From Nannobrachium achirus (Eukaryota > Chordata > Actinopteri > Myctophiformes > Myctophidae): 64,000 bases of DNA. The stretch covers positions 55,015,310-55,079,309 of the forward strand of contig OY997640.1 of assembly GCA_963921795.1 (NCBI GenBank), read 5' to 3'. This document shows, piece by piece, positions 31,928-44,999 of this stretch. The translations under genes were made by a program, and so were the position numbers. The stretch's first letter is position 1; each line of letters opens with the position of its first letter. The notes beneath the pieces were generated by a model that was not told the DNA's origin, did not search any database, and saw only the letters and a list, made by a program, of their open reading frames with translations.

Positions 31928-32169
31928 GAGGATGAATCCCTCTCTCTATCCCTCTAGGGGCTCTGATGCGTCTTCGCTGCTGGGAGGCAGAGTCCGCCGT
32001 TCTCTGAGCACATTCTACAGTGAGCCTGGTGTCGTCTGTGTGCAGCACTGGCAGCTCCTCTGTGTTAATATGTAATCCCTCCCGACCGTGAGGCCAGTCT
32101 GACGTCACACCCCTCCCCTCCCCTCCTCTCCCTCCCCTCACCCTGCCAGCATCCACCTGGCCACGCTGG

Positions 32170-35100
32170 ACTTCCGGGGATAAGCAAGGGGATGGAGAGG
32201 CACGGGGGTGGAGGAGGGGGAACGGTTACACAGAGATTCTGACAAAGATGATGAAGTCCTTTTCACGGATGAGGCCATTCACTAACCGATTATTTTATTT
32301 TACACATCAAAAACCCCATGTAGGGAAGCTAATCTGGTTTAAAGGCAGGCTGCAATAAAGCCTGAACACCCCTATGAAATAGAGAGATGGTACCTTCCTG
32401 CAACGGCTCGTCCCTGCACGTCACACTGCTGCACCCTTGGCAACCCCCTCCCCTCCCCTCACTCACGCACGCGCACACACCTGCAGCAAAACATGCACCA
32501 TTATAACCTACTTTTTGTCTCAAAAAGCTCAGGCATTTGATTTTGTCTAGATTCATTCGCTGAATTCTCAGTATGAAATCAATAATTTATTTGTTATGTC
32601 AGGCTTATGTAAAGGATATACAAGAACTGTGTTTTGTGAATTATTTAGTGATGTTATGATGACTACAAAACGCATTTGCAGACAATCCTTAAGATAGGAT
32701 GTTAGGTTACATAAAGTCTAGGTTACTTTATGTCTGATATAATTTTCATTACAATACAAATAATAATCCAAATGTACATTTCTTTTAAATAATTTCTGTT
32801 AATTCAGGTCACATTCCTGCCACACCCAGGCCTTTTCTTGTTTCAAAAGGACACCAGGCAGACCTTGTCCCTTTGTGATTTTTCAGTTTTTCAGAAGAAA
32901 AGCTGAGAGGGCGACAAAGTCATGGTCAAGCCAAGTTCAAACCCTCTATAAACAGATACAAAACACCATCTCTCCGTCCATCCCATACCTCCTTCCCCTG
33001 TTGCTAGCCTGGTCCACTATACTGCAGTGTCCTCACCATTAAATATTTACCTCGTCTCCATTAATATTTTACCCTCAGACGGTCTCCTCCAGGTCAGGTA
33101 CAACACGCAATGGGTGGGTGGGAGGAACTTTCTCTGCCTCTCAATTACACTCCCTTAGATTATTTTCCCCCAAACAATCATATCCTGTGTCCTCCCCTTT
33201 TACTACGAAATCGAGATCTGCTGTGTTGTGCACTCTTTTTCAATGAATCTCACCTTTTTTACTGATTTTACTCATGGAGATCAGTATAGTAACAGACCAC
33301 ATTGGAAATTAAGGATTAAGAGTTTAAGGTAACTAACAACAGACCACAAAGGAAATGTAACTTGGGATTAAGAGAAGTCACAGTAAAGACTGAGATTAAC
33401 TGAGATTAAAGTCAAGAGAAGAGATTTAAATACACTAGGTAGTCAACTGGTTAATACTTTCTTTGAGGTGCCTTTCTTAAGATAAACTTTGCATTGTGAA
33501 ACAACAACAAAGAAGATAGAAAACATGGTCACTGAAGGGTTAAGACAAGTAAGTCTACTAAGTCTACTAAATACTAGGTTAACTCTAGTCTATTAAGTAC
33601 GGGCACAAGAAAACCACTTGCGTTGGAGTGGTTAGTACGTGATTTAGTCTCATGGGTGTAGCTTTTGTTGATTTGAAATCCATAATCAAGTGATAATCTG
33701 TGACCTGTGAACACCCAAGCTGCTGTTTACTGTTGCAGGGCAGAATAATAAATCTACCTGTAGGGTAAAAGTACTATTTGCTTTTGCATGGCAAAATAAT
33801 AAATCTGCATGTAGGTAAAAGTACTGTTTGAGCAACAGCCTTCTTAACACTTTGTCTGGACCCATACATTGTGTGTCACTCCAAATGAAAGCACATTCAA
33901 TATTGACATGAGAAGCCACTTTGACTGATATGAGCCTGGGCATGAATAACACACAGATACTGTATCACTGTTCAATGTTTGACTGAACACACACACCCTA
34001 TAAAGGGCAATGGCCACTTAGGTTTTATCAACACAAGCTTCTATGGAAATATAGCTCTGCAAAATATCCATAACAACCACATGTATTGCACACTAACCTG
34101 CAGATGTGTCCAATATCTGTATTGATTTGATTGAATTAAATGTTATTTACAATCAGGGGTGAGATGCCGTGGGCTCGGTTGGGCTCGGCGAGCCCACACT
34201 TCTTTTTTTCAAGCTGCACGTACGCACGCCCCACATGCACGCACACACGACCCCCCTACCAGGCTAGCTGTTTTGCATAACAATACTCGGGTAGGCTCAT
34301 CTACATCCTCATTTACACTTGTACACGGCCAGCAGCACGTTCGCCTTGCATTGAACATCTCATCTGTTTACTTCACAAGAGTGGAAGAAAAACGAAGCTA
34401 TAGTGTGTTGTTTTGTCAGAGCTGCAGCTGCATGCATAGCGGAGGGAGAGTTTCGAAAGTGTCTATGATTGTAAAGTAAAGTCTATGTATATGTAAAGTT
34501 ATTTTATATTAAAAATACATTAATTGAAACACATTAATTGAAACTATAATGTAACTAAATAATAAGAAATATAGTTAGGCTACATAAAAAATGTTGTGAT
34601 GTTGAATACAGTATTTCAACTAGCACCGAGCATGCGAGGCATGCGTGCACAGATGCGCGTGCACGCGTGCGCGTACCTGACGTGCAAGTGACGTCATGAA
34701 TTTAGAGGGGTACTACTTCTAAAATCCATATCACACCACTGTTTACAATACCTGATGAGTTAGCCATTGCCATACAAAAAGTATGATGTTTGCTCATAAT
34801 AGTCCTTTAGTTAGTTTGAAGTCCTGTATGTGTTGTCTGGTCTAGTTATTCACACATTACATGTCCATGTAGGTAACAGATCTATTCTATCCCATCATGC
34901 TGTACTAATTTGAACGCAAATAACAACCAAGACAACCTAACAACTATGGAGCGAGGTCATTGGCTGCCGAGGTTTATCAACAATAGCACTGTAGCTTCAA
35001 CTGAAATACTGAAATATGCAGAGATTGACTTGCAAATTTATCTGTAAAGTGTTCTTTGAAATGTTGTTGAAATATTTAAAGGTGGTGTGAGTGATCTTTT

Positions 35101-37090
35101 TTTTTCTTAAAAAATAAGTGTTAAATAGTTCTATATTCCCATAGTAATCATTACTATAGTGTGTTGTAACAGGTGTCTCGCCACCTCTCCAGGTCTTTAG
35201 TAAACAGAAATTTCATTTTCAGGTCCAGCATACACGATAAGCTCTATAGCATTGATAGTTATAAGAATATAGAGCTAATTAACAAAACAAAAAAATAACA
35301 ATGACATACACTTTTGATTTGAATAATTATAAATATTTAACTTAAGTATCTTTTACCCATCAGCACTAACTTAAATAAATATGTGGATGTTATCTCTGAA
35401 GAATGAAGATCCATATAAACTAAAGAACGAAGTTTAGTCAAAAGTTATTTGACATTAGTACAAGATACTGTACATCAGATACACAGTCAGGTAGAAAGCA
35501 TTTTCCTTGTACAAGGCCAAAGAGCAGTAACTACCACAGGGTAGAAAGCATTTTCCTTGTACAAGGCCAAAGAGCAGTAACTACCACAGGTCTTACACTT
35601 CATAAACATAACTTCAAAGTTCATATCTTGTACTGAGAGTGCATATACTGTAAACCACGTGCTACGTATGGGTATAGTATGGATCAGCAATATGGGACAG
35701 GTTCGATTGTTGTCTTAGCTCTTAGTAGATTGGATTAGACAATGTTTAGTACAGAATAGCTTTACTATAAGTTAGCCAATAGCCATGCAATCACTACATC
35801 CCAAAAGCTTATCAGCAGGAATGGGTTTCCCAAACAAAAAGGCTGACAATAAAGCTTGGCCGATATGGCATTAGAATGGCAAAATGATGATCCATTATTG
35901 ATACAGTAAATCTACCAAACTGTGAATGTGAGGTGTAATTGTTGTTGTGTACTGTATGTATTTGTTGGTAATAATATTATGATGTGGCATATTATGCCAC
36001 TCTGTAGTTGTATAAATTGAGAGATGATTTATGTCATACTTTATTACTTACACTATGAAATATATATATTATTGACAATAATCATTTCAATATCCTGATA
36101 TTGAGGTTTTTGGTAAATTCATGATATTGCCCAGGCCAGCACATATTATGGCAATGTAATCCATAATACATCTACACAGGTACAGATGGGTTCCATGTCA
36201 CAGTATTCCAGCTACTCTAGACAATAGAGAAGGACATTTTGTCACCATCTCAGGTCCAAAGGGACATCCGCGTGCATCCCAGACTTTGTGACCATGCATA
36301 CTTTGTGCACAAAAAATATACCTGCAGTGTTAAATGATGTGACAATAAAGGTCTTGAAGTGATGTACATTGTACAGTATAGTGGCAGGAATACAAACTGA
36401 ATAGAAAGCTGAATCAAAAATACTTCTATTAGAATCTGAGGTCTTTAGAGAATAAAAGGAATGCACAGAAATAATTGATGCAAGGTAGAGTTAACTAGGA
36501 CAGTAGACCTCACCTCTTCTCACAAATCCTTCACTTGTCTGGAAGAAGCTAATTAGATTATGCCTGCGGACCCTCGCGCCTACACAGACGCAGAAAGTAG
36601 AACCAAGCCTTGCCCATTACACTTCTACTTTAACTTGTAAATTTGTTTTGGGTTGCTGTGGGAACTCACATGGTAACCCTGACACTATGAGGTCAGAGTG
36701 GGCACGGTTCACGACAAATGAAACCACGGAGGCTGTATGGGACATGGATATGGTCGTGGGGTTTCAGAGGGACGGAGCTTAAGAAGAGACAGCAAAGCTA
36801 ATCAGCTTGGTGGCATTTGGTGTCTGTGACCCGGGGTATGGTGATGATGAGAGGGGGAAGGTAGAGAGATTAGGTCCCACAAACACGTGTGGGTCACCAC
36901 AGGGGTGAAAAAAAGAAAAGAAAATGGGTATCCCGTCACATCCAGTCAATCAATGGCAAACATATGAGGTCAGTTAGTGAGGAGAGGTCACTAACTGCAG
37001 TGAAATTTCCACTTGTGGTCAAAAGCATGAGGGCAAAAGAGATCTGATTCTATGGCCTATGACAATTAAAGTTTATGAAATCAACGCATT
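32170..37090. other. Upstream of the hap1 internal first exon; no gene recognised
   Basis: Mostly unique AT-rich sequence. Includes a purine-run/GT-poor stretch and an exact 50-bp duplication at 35491. Around 34.15-34.25 and 34.62-34.70 kb it is CpG and GCAC rich without a coding frame. Confidence 0.5.
35491..35590. repeat. Exact 50-bp tandem duplication
   Basis: The units 35491-35540 and 35541-35590 are identical, beginning GTAGAAAGCATTTTCC. Confidence 0.85.
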
Positions 37091-37094
37091 ACAA

Positions 37095-37494
37095 TATATA
37101 GGGCTGTCACGATTAGGACATTTTACATGACGATTAATTTTCACTCAAATAATTGCGATTAACGATTTAATTGTGTTTTTGTCGTGGACAATTACATTTC
37201 TGTTAGGCTTTGAAGTTGCACATGGTAGATATGACACACAACCTAAATATACAAAGAAATTACTGACATATTTGACAACTTTACACTTAAAAAAGAACAT
37301 TGATAGTGGAAATAGCCGATCTACAAGCTCACAACGTTGAGCTTGTAGATCTGCTATTTCCTCTATTTTTGACTTTCTTTTAAATATATGAACATTTTTC
37401 AACATGGAAACGATTATGACGATTATGAAAAATAATCACGATGATGTCAAATAATTGCGATTAGACGATTATGTAATAATTTCTGACAGCCCTA
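37095..37494. mobile_element. hAT-type element carrying hairpin copy 7
   Basis: Same family as 21944-22370: TAGGGCTGTCACGATTA to CTGACAGCCCTA. Flanking CATTACAA occurs at 37087-37094 and 37495-37502, with four extra bases (TATA) at the left border. It lies 210 bp downstream of the hap1 exon 37887-37711 on the transcribed strand. Confidence 0.85.
37308..37361. repeat. Hairpin micro-element, copy 7
   Basis: GGAAATAGCCGATCTACAAG on the left and its near-perfect reverse complement on the right. The centre is shorter than in copy 5 of the same host family. Confidence 0.85.
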
Positions 37495-37710
37495 CATTAC
37501 AATTCCCATGATGTATTTCAAAGGGAAGGGCATAATGACACCAACTGCCAGGGTTAGGGTTTACATCCAGTGTCACGTCTCTAAAATAATAATTTTTTCC
37601 CCTCTCAGTCTCCACTGTGTTGTCCAATAAAGCTGAAATGTCTTAAAAGCAGAACCTCAGAAAATAGCAATTTACAGATGGGTAAGGTTTATAAATGGAA
37701 CTGCACTCAC

Positions 37711-37887
37711 GGAAGTATTTCAGCGTCTCCTCAATCTGCTCATACGTGAGTCCCAGTACGACCTCTGGGGGCAGTAGAGTGGTGTGCAGCCAGTCATCGT
37801 TGTTGTAGCCGAACACGGAGTCAGCACGCAGGGTGTAGTTAGGCTGACCCTCTGACAGCAGGCTCACTAGCTCCAACTCTGGCAGGT
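37711..37887 (-). CDS. hap1: hap1 upstream exon of the long isoform
   Basis: Encodes DLPELELVSLLSEGQPNY, the LRADSVFGYNNDDWLHT motif and EQIEETLKYF, a very close match to the TRAK/HAP1 N-terminus. Acceptor TGCTCAG|ACCTG, donor TTCC|GTGAGT. It enters and leaves in phase 1, so it can splice straight to 24668 (KYFLLCSERVGQ) in place of the 31.9-kb first exon. Confidence 0.85.
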
Positions 37888-37973
37888 CTGAGCAAAGGTC
37901 TGGGAGTGTGTGTATGAGTGAGTGGTATATTGTGTGCACAGGTGGTTAATGAGTGCACGGGTAAAAAAAAATG

Positions 37974-38128
<155 letters not shown>

Positions 38129-38689
38129 TTAATGAGTACAAAGTAGGGACAGAAAGGGAGAACAAGGAGACAGCTTTCAGACAATAGCTCCTGGCAGGCT
38201 GAAATGAAATTAACAGGTTTACACTGCCCTCTAGAGGTGAGGTGTAGACTTACTCCTGTTAAGTCACCCCCACTGCCGATATAAATCTTATTAACCATCT
38301 GGGATTCAGCCAACAAACAAGTACAAAACAAAATGTTTTCTCACAAAATTACCACTCATGTTACACTGTGCTATGTTAATATCCTATGCCGTCTGACCAA
38401 ACACAGATTGTTCTAATCTTTACATGTTCTTTACTGTTTAAGTGATGGTACAATTTACTATTTAGGCATTTAGCAGACGCTTTTAATCCAAAGTGACTTA
38501 CAATAAGCAGGTAATACATCAATATAATAAGCAAGATAATGTCAGTACATCAACAACAATATAACAAATGCATAGGACTATCGATCTAGAAAAACAATAA
38601 CATAGGTAGACCACGCACCTAATCAGTAAAAAAAGAAAAACATTTCTAAAAAAACTAAAAGATGCTATCTAGCTTCATGTATGGTCATT

Positions 38690-39060
38690 GAGGGAAGGGG
38701 AGTGTTACAGTAGTGCTATGGGTTTAGGAGTCTTCAGTCCACGGCGGAAGCTAGGGAGTGAGTCTGTAGTTTTATGTGCGACAGGGAGTTTATTCCACAG
38801 TTTGGGGGAGGGCAAATTGTCTAGGATGAGGATTTTTGTCCTGGGGTTTTTAGGGAGGGTTCTGTCAGCATCCCTGTGTTGGCTGATCTGAGAGAACAGG
38901 TGGGGTTGTAGGGGTTGATCAGGTTTTGGAGGTATGGAGGAGCCGTACCTTTGGCTGCTTTGAAGGTCAGCATCAGTGTTTTGTATTCAGTGCGGGCCGC
39001 AAACGGGAGCCAGTGGAGGGAGCGGAGAAGGGGGGGAGACATGAGAATTTTGGCTGGTTG
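38690..39060 (-). mobile_element. LINE ORF2 C-terminal fragment
   Basis: Minus-strand frame with LLRSLHWLPFAARTEYKTL, FKAAKGTAPPYLQNLI and CSLRSANTGML, then in the following frame LWNKLP. These are the usual C-terminal motifs of fish non-LTR retrotransposons. Truncated and frameshifted. Confidence 0.75.
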
Positions 39061-39489
39061 AAGACCAGTCGTGCCGCTACATTTTGGATCGTCACCCCCA
39101 TTGCCCGATATAAATCTTATTAACTATTTCAGGCCTTCATTCTACAAAATGTTTTCTCAAAAAATTCCCACTCATGCTACACTGTGCTATGTTAATATTA
39201 TGACACGACATATGTCGTCTGACCAAACACAGATTCTTCTTTACTCGTGACGGTAGTTCTTTCTATCCAACTCAATTAAATTTCAATTCAAATTGCTTTA
39301 TTGGCATGAGAAAACATAAGTTTACATTGCTAAAGCAAGTGTCAAAATATAATAAAAAAACTTTGAAAAGGGGGAACATATATACAGTTGGAAACAGTTG
39401 GTACAGCATTGTGTAAACAGAGCTATGTCACATACAGGTATTGTCGTATACACAGGGTATAAAGCTTCTCAGCTTCATGCGAGACCTAC

Positions 39490-39829
39490 CTGTGATGGTT
39501 GAAACATCATGGTGGCCCCCTGCTCCCGGCTGCCTGGTGTTCCCAGGCGAGGCCAAGTGAACCCATGACGCCTCCCCCTGCCCCTCATGGAGGGAGGAGA
39601 AGTCAAACTGGGAGTCCAGGAGGGCCTGCGGTGGCCAGGACAACGCAGAAAGTAGAAGAGGAGGAGAGGATGACGAGGGTGAGGTGGGAGGGGAAGCAGG
39701 GTGGGACAGCTTGACTGGTGCTGGAGGATTCAGGGTGAATGCAGGGGACAGTAGGGTGGGCGTCCCAGGGAGGGACAGAGGCCCCCTGGTGGCTCAGGGA
39801 ATAACTGCAGGCTGCCAGGGCATCAGGAT
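39490..39829 (-). CDS. hap1: hap1 5' exon of the long isoform (start uncertain)
   Basis: The donor ATCACAG|GTAGGT leaves phase 1 and would give TITDLPELE with the next exon, like TRAK STDLPEVE. The frame reads a Pro/Ser-rich stretch, then ALLDSQFDFSSLHEGQGEA. A strong acceptor (CTCTCCCCCCAG) at 39830 opens a 340-bp exon, but that frame meets TGA twelve codons in. The coding part therefore either starts at an internal AG (for example after CCACCAG near 39790) or the exon is partly untranslated. No in-frame ATG is present. Confidence 0.5.
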
Positions 39830-40603
39830 CTGGGGGGAGAGAGAGAGAGACGGGAAGTGAGATTTGATTTCCACCCTACAGTAGATACTGTATCTGTGAA
39901 ACAGTTTGATTGTACCAAGCCACGTTGGAGGTCTCAACTCAAATGTATTTGTGTAGCCCTTGTTGTTACAGACTCAGGGACTTTACAGGCCCCCATTATA
40001 ACAAAGGAAACAAATTACCATATGTCCATTATACCCTCGATCAGGCAAAAACAATACAATTTTGTGAAGCTGCATTTGATGAGTGCAACAGAGTTATGGG
40101 ATGAATTTCATTTGGCATGTTTGTATCAGAGTCACTGCTGGTTACCCATCCATCAGTAGATTCTACTGTATAGTTAATACTGAGTATCACCTTCAAGTGA
40201 CCATGAAGAGATGCTCTGTGCTTCTAAGGATTCAGGCTGCGATACATAATGACAATATTCTGGCCATGATCAGACAGTAAAGGCCAATACATACTCCTTC
40301 TGAAGTCGGAAAATCTTCAGATTCGGAAAGGCTTTCCCAAATCCCAACTACTGTATAGTTCGGAGACTCAGGACATCTGGAGGTAAACAAGTCCAGAGGA
40401 AGTTCTGAGACAGTCGTTCCAAATCTTGGAATGACTTCAATTTGTAGTTACAATTTGTCGTGAAGTATATCACCTTCCTTTTGGAAGAAATGTTTGGATG
40501 TCGGAAGGAGTAATTATTGCGCTTGGAACTCTATTCTATTCCATTCTACAAGTCTAATGCAGACAATACTGTACACAAAATAACTGGAGGGAGCTTATAC
40601 ATT

Positions 40604-40803
40604 NNNNNNNNNNNNNNNNNNNNNNNNNNNNNNNNNNNNNNNNNNNNNNNNNNNNNNNNNNNNNNNNNNNNNNNNNNNNNNNNNNNNNNNNNNNNNNNNN
40701 NNNNNNNNNNNNNNNNNNNNNNNNNNNNNNNNNNNNNNNNNNNNNNNNNNNNNNNNNNNNNNNNNNNNNNNNNNNNNNNNNNNNNNNNNNNNNNNNNNNN
40801 NNN
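40604..40803. other. Assembly gap (200 N)
   Basis: Exactly 200 N. AGGGAGCTTATACATT occurs immediately before (40588-40603) and after (40804-40819) the gap. Confidence 0.98.
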
Positions 40804-41242
40804 AGGGAGCTTATACATTCAAACTGCATTAAAACAAGTGAAATCATCTTGGGAGATAAACAGCGATGTGACTGAGCAAAATTGGATGACATCAGGTATA
40901 AAGCCATTACATGGACCACGCTGTGTTCTGAGGGTCAGAGAGAGATCAGAGTTACCATGACCAGCCTACACACAGGACAGGAGATCTGGTTACTGGCATG
41001 ATGCTGGTCTTCTGACACATGATATACAGAAAGGACTGGAAGAGCTATGAAAACCAAACAGCAGGGGGCAGCGCATGCTGCGTGTAGTGTAAACTTTGTG
41101 CCAACAATACCAGCAGAATTCATTTTGACAGCATTCTGATTCTTAGTCTTTTGAATAACACTTTTTTAGTTTTAGTCCTATTTTAGTCATCTGAAATTGT
41201 TTATTCTTAGTTTAATCTTAGTCGACCAAATATCAAAGTCTT

Positions 41243-41439
41243 ATGCCTCATTCACACTACAGATATATAGTTGAACGTTTTGCTTGGTAATTCAATGTAA
41301 TCTCAATGGAAACCAGCTTTAAAGCTTTCAAAGCTTTGTCTTGAGCGTCTCCTGTATCTTTAAAGCTGGTTTCCATTGAGATTACATTGAATTACCAAGC
41401 AAAACGTTCAACTATATATCTGTAGTGTGAATGAGGCAT
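41243..41439. mobile_element. Fold-back element with perfect 82-bp arms
   Basis: The arms 41243-41324 and 41358-41439 are exact reverse complements around a 33-base loop, starting ATGCCTCATTCACACTACAG. The flanks AAGTCTT and TAGTCTT may be a 7-bp duplication. Confidence 0.8.
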
Positions 41440-41789
41440 TAGTCTTTTAGTTTTAGTCTTCTACCTACCTGACATCTCACCACTGTTCCTCCAATCAGAT
41501 CTCCTCACATATCCCTCGTCTGCTAACGCTATGTCCATGTAGCGATATGTATTAAAGGTGAGATTGTTTTGGTTAATACAAAAAGCATTTGGTTAAAAGC
41601 TAAGCTCTATATTCTTTTTTAATATATTTTTATCCCACGGTTTTGCAACCCATTTTCTCACCCAGTGCCAACTACCTAACCTGTAGTCCTGGTTTCCCCT
41701 CTCCCCCTGCCGCGCCAAGGGAATTGGGGAGCGCTGGCTAGGGGGAGGTAGTATAGAAACTAGGACTACTGCATGTTTTTGTGAGGGCA

Positions 41790-41965
41790 TCTACCCTAGG
41801 AGACACGGGGAGAACATGCAAACTCCACACAGAAAGGCCCTATCGCCAACCCCACCTAGGGTGTGGGAGGAACACGCCCCCAGCGCCCACAGCGTCCCCC
41901 GACGGGAATCGAACCCAGGACCTTCTAGCTGTGAGGCGAAGTGCTAACCACTGTGCCCCCAAGCT
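41790..41965 (-). mobile_element. tRNA-derived SINE
   Basis: The minus strand begins GGGGGCACAGTGGTTAGCAC (A box) and has GGGTTCGATTCCCG (B box). The body contains GTTTGCATGTTCTCCCCGTG, a common fish SINE body. Confidence 0.75.
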
Positions 41966-42429
41966 CTATATTCTGACTGTAATCATTGCAATAGAGTATT
42001 TGTTCAGTAACAGGTCTCCCTGTCTCTCCAGCGCTTTAACAAACAGAACAAATATTTTCAGGTGGGTAAAAAATACCAACCAATCAGGAGAGAGAAACCA
42101 TTTATCAGTTTAGATTTTATAGCGTTCTACCAGTTCATTTTGTTGTGTCATCACTTCATCTATTGGACTTGTTTATCCTGTATCCTGGATACAGGAACCC
42201 ACATGGTTCTCTCTCTTTGTTAGATATAATTGGTATCCCCATCTGAAAATGTATTTTCAGTTTATTAAAGAGCTGGAGAGTACAGTGAGACTCCTGTTAC
42301 TCAACACTCTATAGCAATGACTACTATGGGAATATAGAGCTATTTTAACAACATAACCCATTTAATCACTTACTTACACCCTCTTTAACTACACCTTAAA
42401 ATATTCAACATCCTCTTCTTCTCAGCTAA

Positions 42430-42672
42430 GTAGGTCGGGAGTGGCTTATTGTCGGTATCAGCCGGTAACACGCGGGAGTCTGTCCCCGTTACAATGCGCT
42501 AGACCCCTGGGAGATGGACTGCTGAGGTGGAGCGCCACACCTACCATCAGCTCCCAGTACCGCACGACTTGCAAAGCCGTGCTACTCATACGCTGAGTTG
42601 GCGGTGCCCGGAATCGAACCCATGACCTTGCGGTTCAAAGGCGAGAGCTCTACCGACTGAGCTACCCGTGCA
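42430..42672 (-). mobile_element. tRNA-derived SINE
   Basis: The minus strand reads GCACGGGTAGCTCAGTCGGT (A box) and GGTTCGATTCCGGGC (B box), followed by about 170 bp of unrelated body. The anticodon arm pairs poorly, so it is not a functional tRNA. Confidence 0.7.
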
Positions 42673-43527
42673 CTTCTTCTCAGCTACACGACCGTTTACA
42701 TGAGTAAGTTCTGGGCGCTATGACTCCGATCTTTCTTGCTGATAGAGTGTCCGCTGGATGTAAATGAATGAACAAAGATCATTCACACTGTACTGTTTAC
42801 AAAACAAGCAGTGTTTGAGTGCACAGGACTGTCTAAGCTCATATTGTATATTGTGAGTCCGCCCGGCAATGCGTTGCTATTGATCTGTAATTGACACTGA
42901 ACGCTGACGTAACTCTACAGAGACAATGGCTGCAAGGGGAAACCAGAAATCACTTAACTGTGCAAGAACATATGGCTATGCTCCAGGGAAATCCTGTGGT
43001 TTTAAAGTCGGACTTTACATGAAGTCAGTTTACAGTTTATTCTATATAACTGAAGACAACCTAGTAGATTAGCATATTATAGTTAAATTGGCAAGCATTA
43101 CTGTGGGAATAATGCCGTAGCGATGAAATGAACACAAAGGCTTCATGCTTAGCAGACCAGTGACAAAGACAGCTGATACCTGAGCTGAATTACAGTCAGT
43201 CAATAAAACATGAGCCCCAGGCCAAAGGCACAGACTGTATTTATACAATACAAGCCCAACAGGGTAGGGAGGGAATATCAACTTTGTTCCAAAATGAAAA
43301 GGTGACACCTGGACCGTGTACAATGATTGATGACATAAATTACAGAACTTTAAAAGGACAGCAGGTAACCTAAGTCCAAGATCGATAGAATACTACACAA
43401 GATACACAAACGCCCACTTTAGTTAGATGATAGATGCATAGAATATTTTTTTGTGGCCCCCAAAGAGGTTTTAGCCACCCCAAAATAAAATCACCAGCAC
43501 CAAAATTGTAAGAGTTGAGAATAAAAT

Positions 43528-43790
43528 ATATGGACTTTTACATAGGTGATGTCACCTGTGATATCACCTGTGATGTCACAGTGATGTGTCAAGGGAACCA
43601 CAGTGTCAGGCGTGACCTTCAGAGATACACGTATACGTGGACAAGATGTGCCGGACATCACAGTGACATCAGAGCATGATGTCAGAGCGGCAAACCCATA
43701 TAGACTGTAAAAATGTGTACACGTCTACACGCGGACAAGCTGTGACCTTTCTCATGGTAAACTGCAACCTTAGTTCGGTCGCAATTATCA
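43528..43790. mobile_element. CArG-box repeat family, locus 3 (fragment)
   Basis: Shares TATGGACTTTTACATAGGTG, GTGTCAGGCGTGACCTTCAG and GTGGACAAGAT with 10.5 kb, and TAAACTGC plus the GGTCGCAATT end with 30.1 kb. No intact CCATATATGG remains. Confidence 0.55.
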
Positions 43791-44499
43791 TATGTAGTCA
43801 GCCCCTAAAGGCCCATTCTGAAGCAGGAAGAACTCTGAAGAGCACCCATGTTCCTTTCACCAGCAGGTCTTTTGGCTCTTATCCATATTCCATATCCATC
43901 CATCCCCCACCCTGATCTCAAGCAATCAGCTGAGTGAATTGGGTCTTGGCCAGATTCGCCCTTCCCCTGCCACACATCCTTTCTGTCTGCACTTAGAGCT
44001 GTCATAGAGGGCAGCTCGCACACAAGACTCAGACGCTACTAAATCATACATCCCATTACAGTGGGGGTTACTTACGCGTGCTCGCTACAGTGGGAAACAG
44101 AATGCAGTGCATCATTGACAGTTAACCTCTTTGGAATATGCAAAAGAATACGCAGTAGGAAAAGGTTTGCATGACTGCATTGTATGGACTGTACTTTATG
44201 CTTTGCTGCAACCAAACAGCCATTTGGCTCAAATAAAAGTAAAGAAAATCAAGCTTAAGAAAATGTTGGTCTTTAACACTCTGCTATTCGCTTTGCTAAC
44301 AAATGTTCCTTTTAGAACACAATGCAACACATACACCACTGCAATCTTATTCCTATGTAAACTGGCCATTGCTACACACCTGTAATATTGATTGATTTAT
44401 TCTCATAAACAGTACAAGACTCTTCTTGTTTTGTCCCCCTCCCTGTGTCATTTGTTGCATACCACATCTCCTGTGGACACTGGACAACACCCGTTCTGC

Positions 44500-44870
44500 T
44501 CACCATATTCTTATGAAAGTTCCTAAAACAAATACCGCGTTCGGTTTGTTGTCATTCCAGAGACTGGAACGACTGGAATGACTTGCAAAATACTTTAAAA
44601 CTAGACAGGTCTGTCAAACACTGATCCATGTTGACCCTTACTCGTTTATTCATTTTATTTTTAGCTTTTTGCTCTGTGTCTGCGGCTATTGGCTTGTTGT
44701 ATTGCATGTTTATGATCCGCTGTTTAAATTTTAACTGTTTTCTAGCTTGAATTTGCTTAAACTTTTTGACCTTATACCCTCTCCATTGGGCCTTGCCTTT
44801 TACCAGGCTGCCATATAAGAATCTGTTCTTGGCCAGTTAAAAAGATGAATAAAAAATAAATGAACAAAAC
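44500..44870 (+). mobile_element. LINE 3' end (probable)
   Basis: Plus-strand residues resembling a degraded ORF2 tail (TAFGLLSFQRLERLEW) precede a 3' UTR ending TTGGCCAGTTAAAAAGATG and AATAAAAAATAAATG. Confidence 0.45.
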
Positions 44871-44999
44871 TATAAATACAATGTACATAATAGCATACGT
44901 GTTGCTGGAAATGACCACAGAAGTGTCATAGGGTGATTCAAGAAGTGTTGTGCAGGTTTATGTCACGTGGGGTTTGTTTGATTTAGCCAATTTTGCCAA

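Noticed and set aside
40517-40960. Open frame across the N gap
   Set aside because: It runs only through unknown bases.
42590-42672. Functional tRNA gene
   Set aside because: A and B boxes are present, but the anticodon arm pairs poorly and a SINE body follows.
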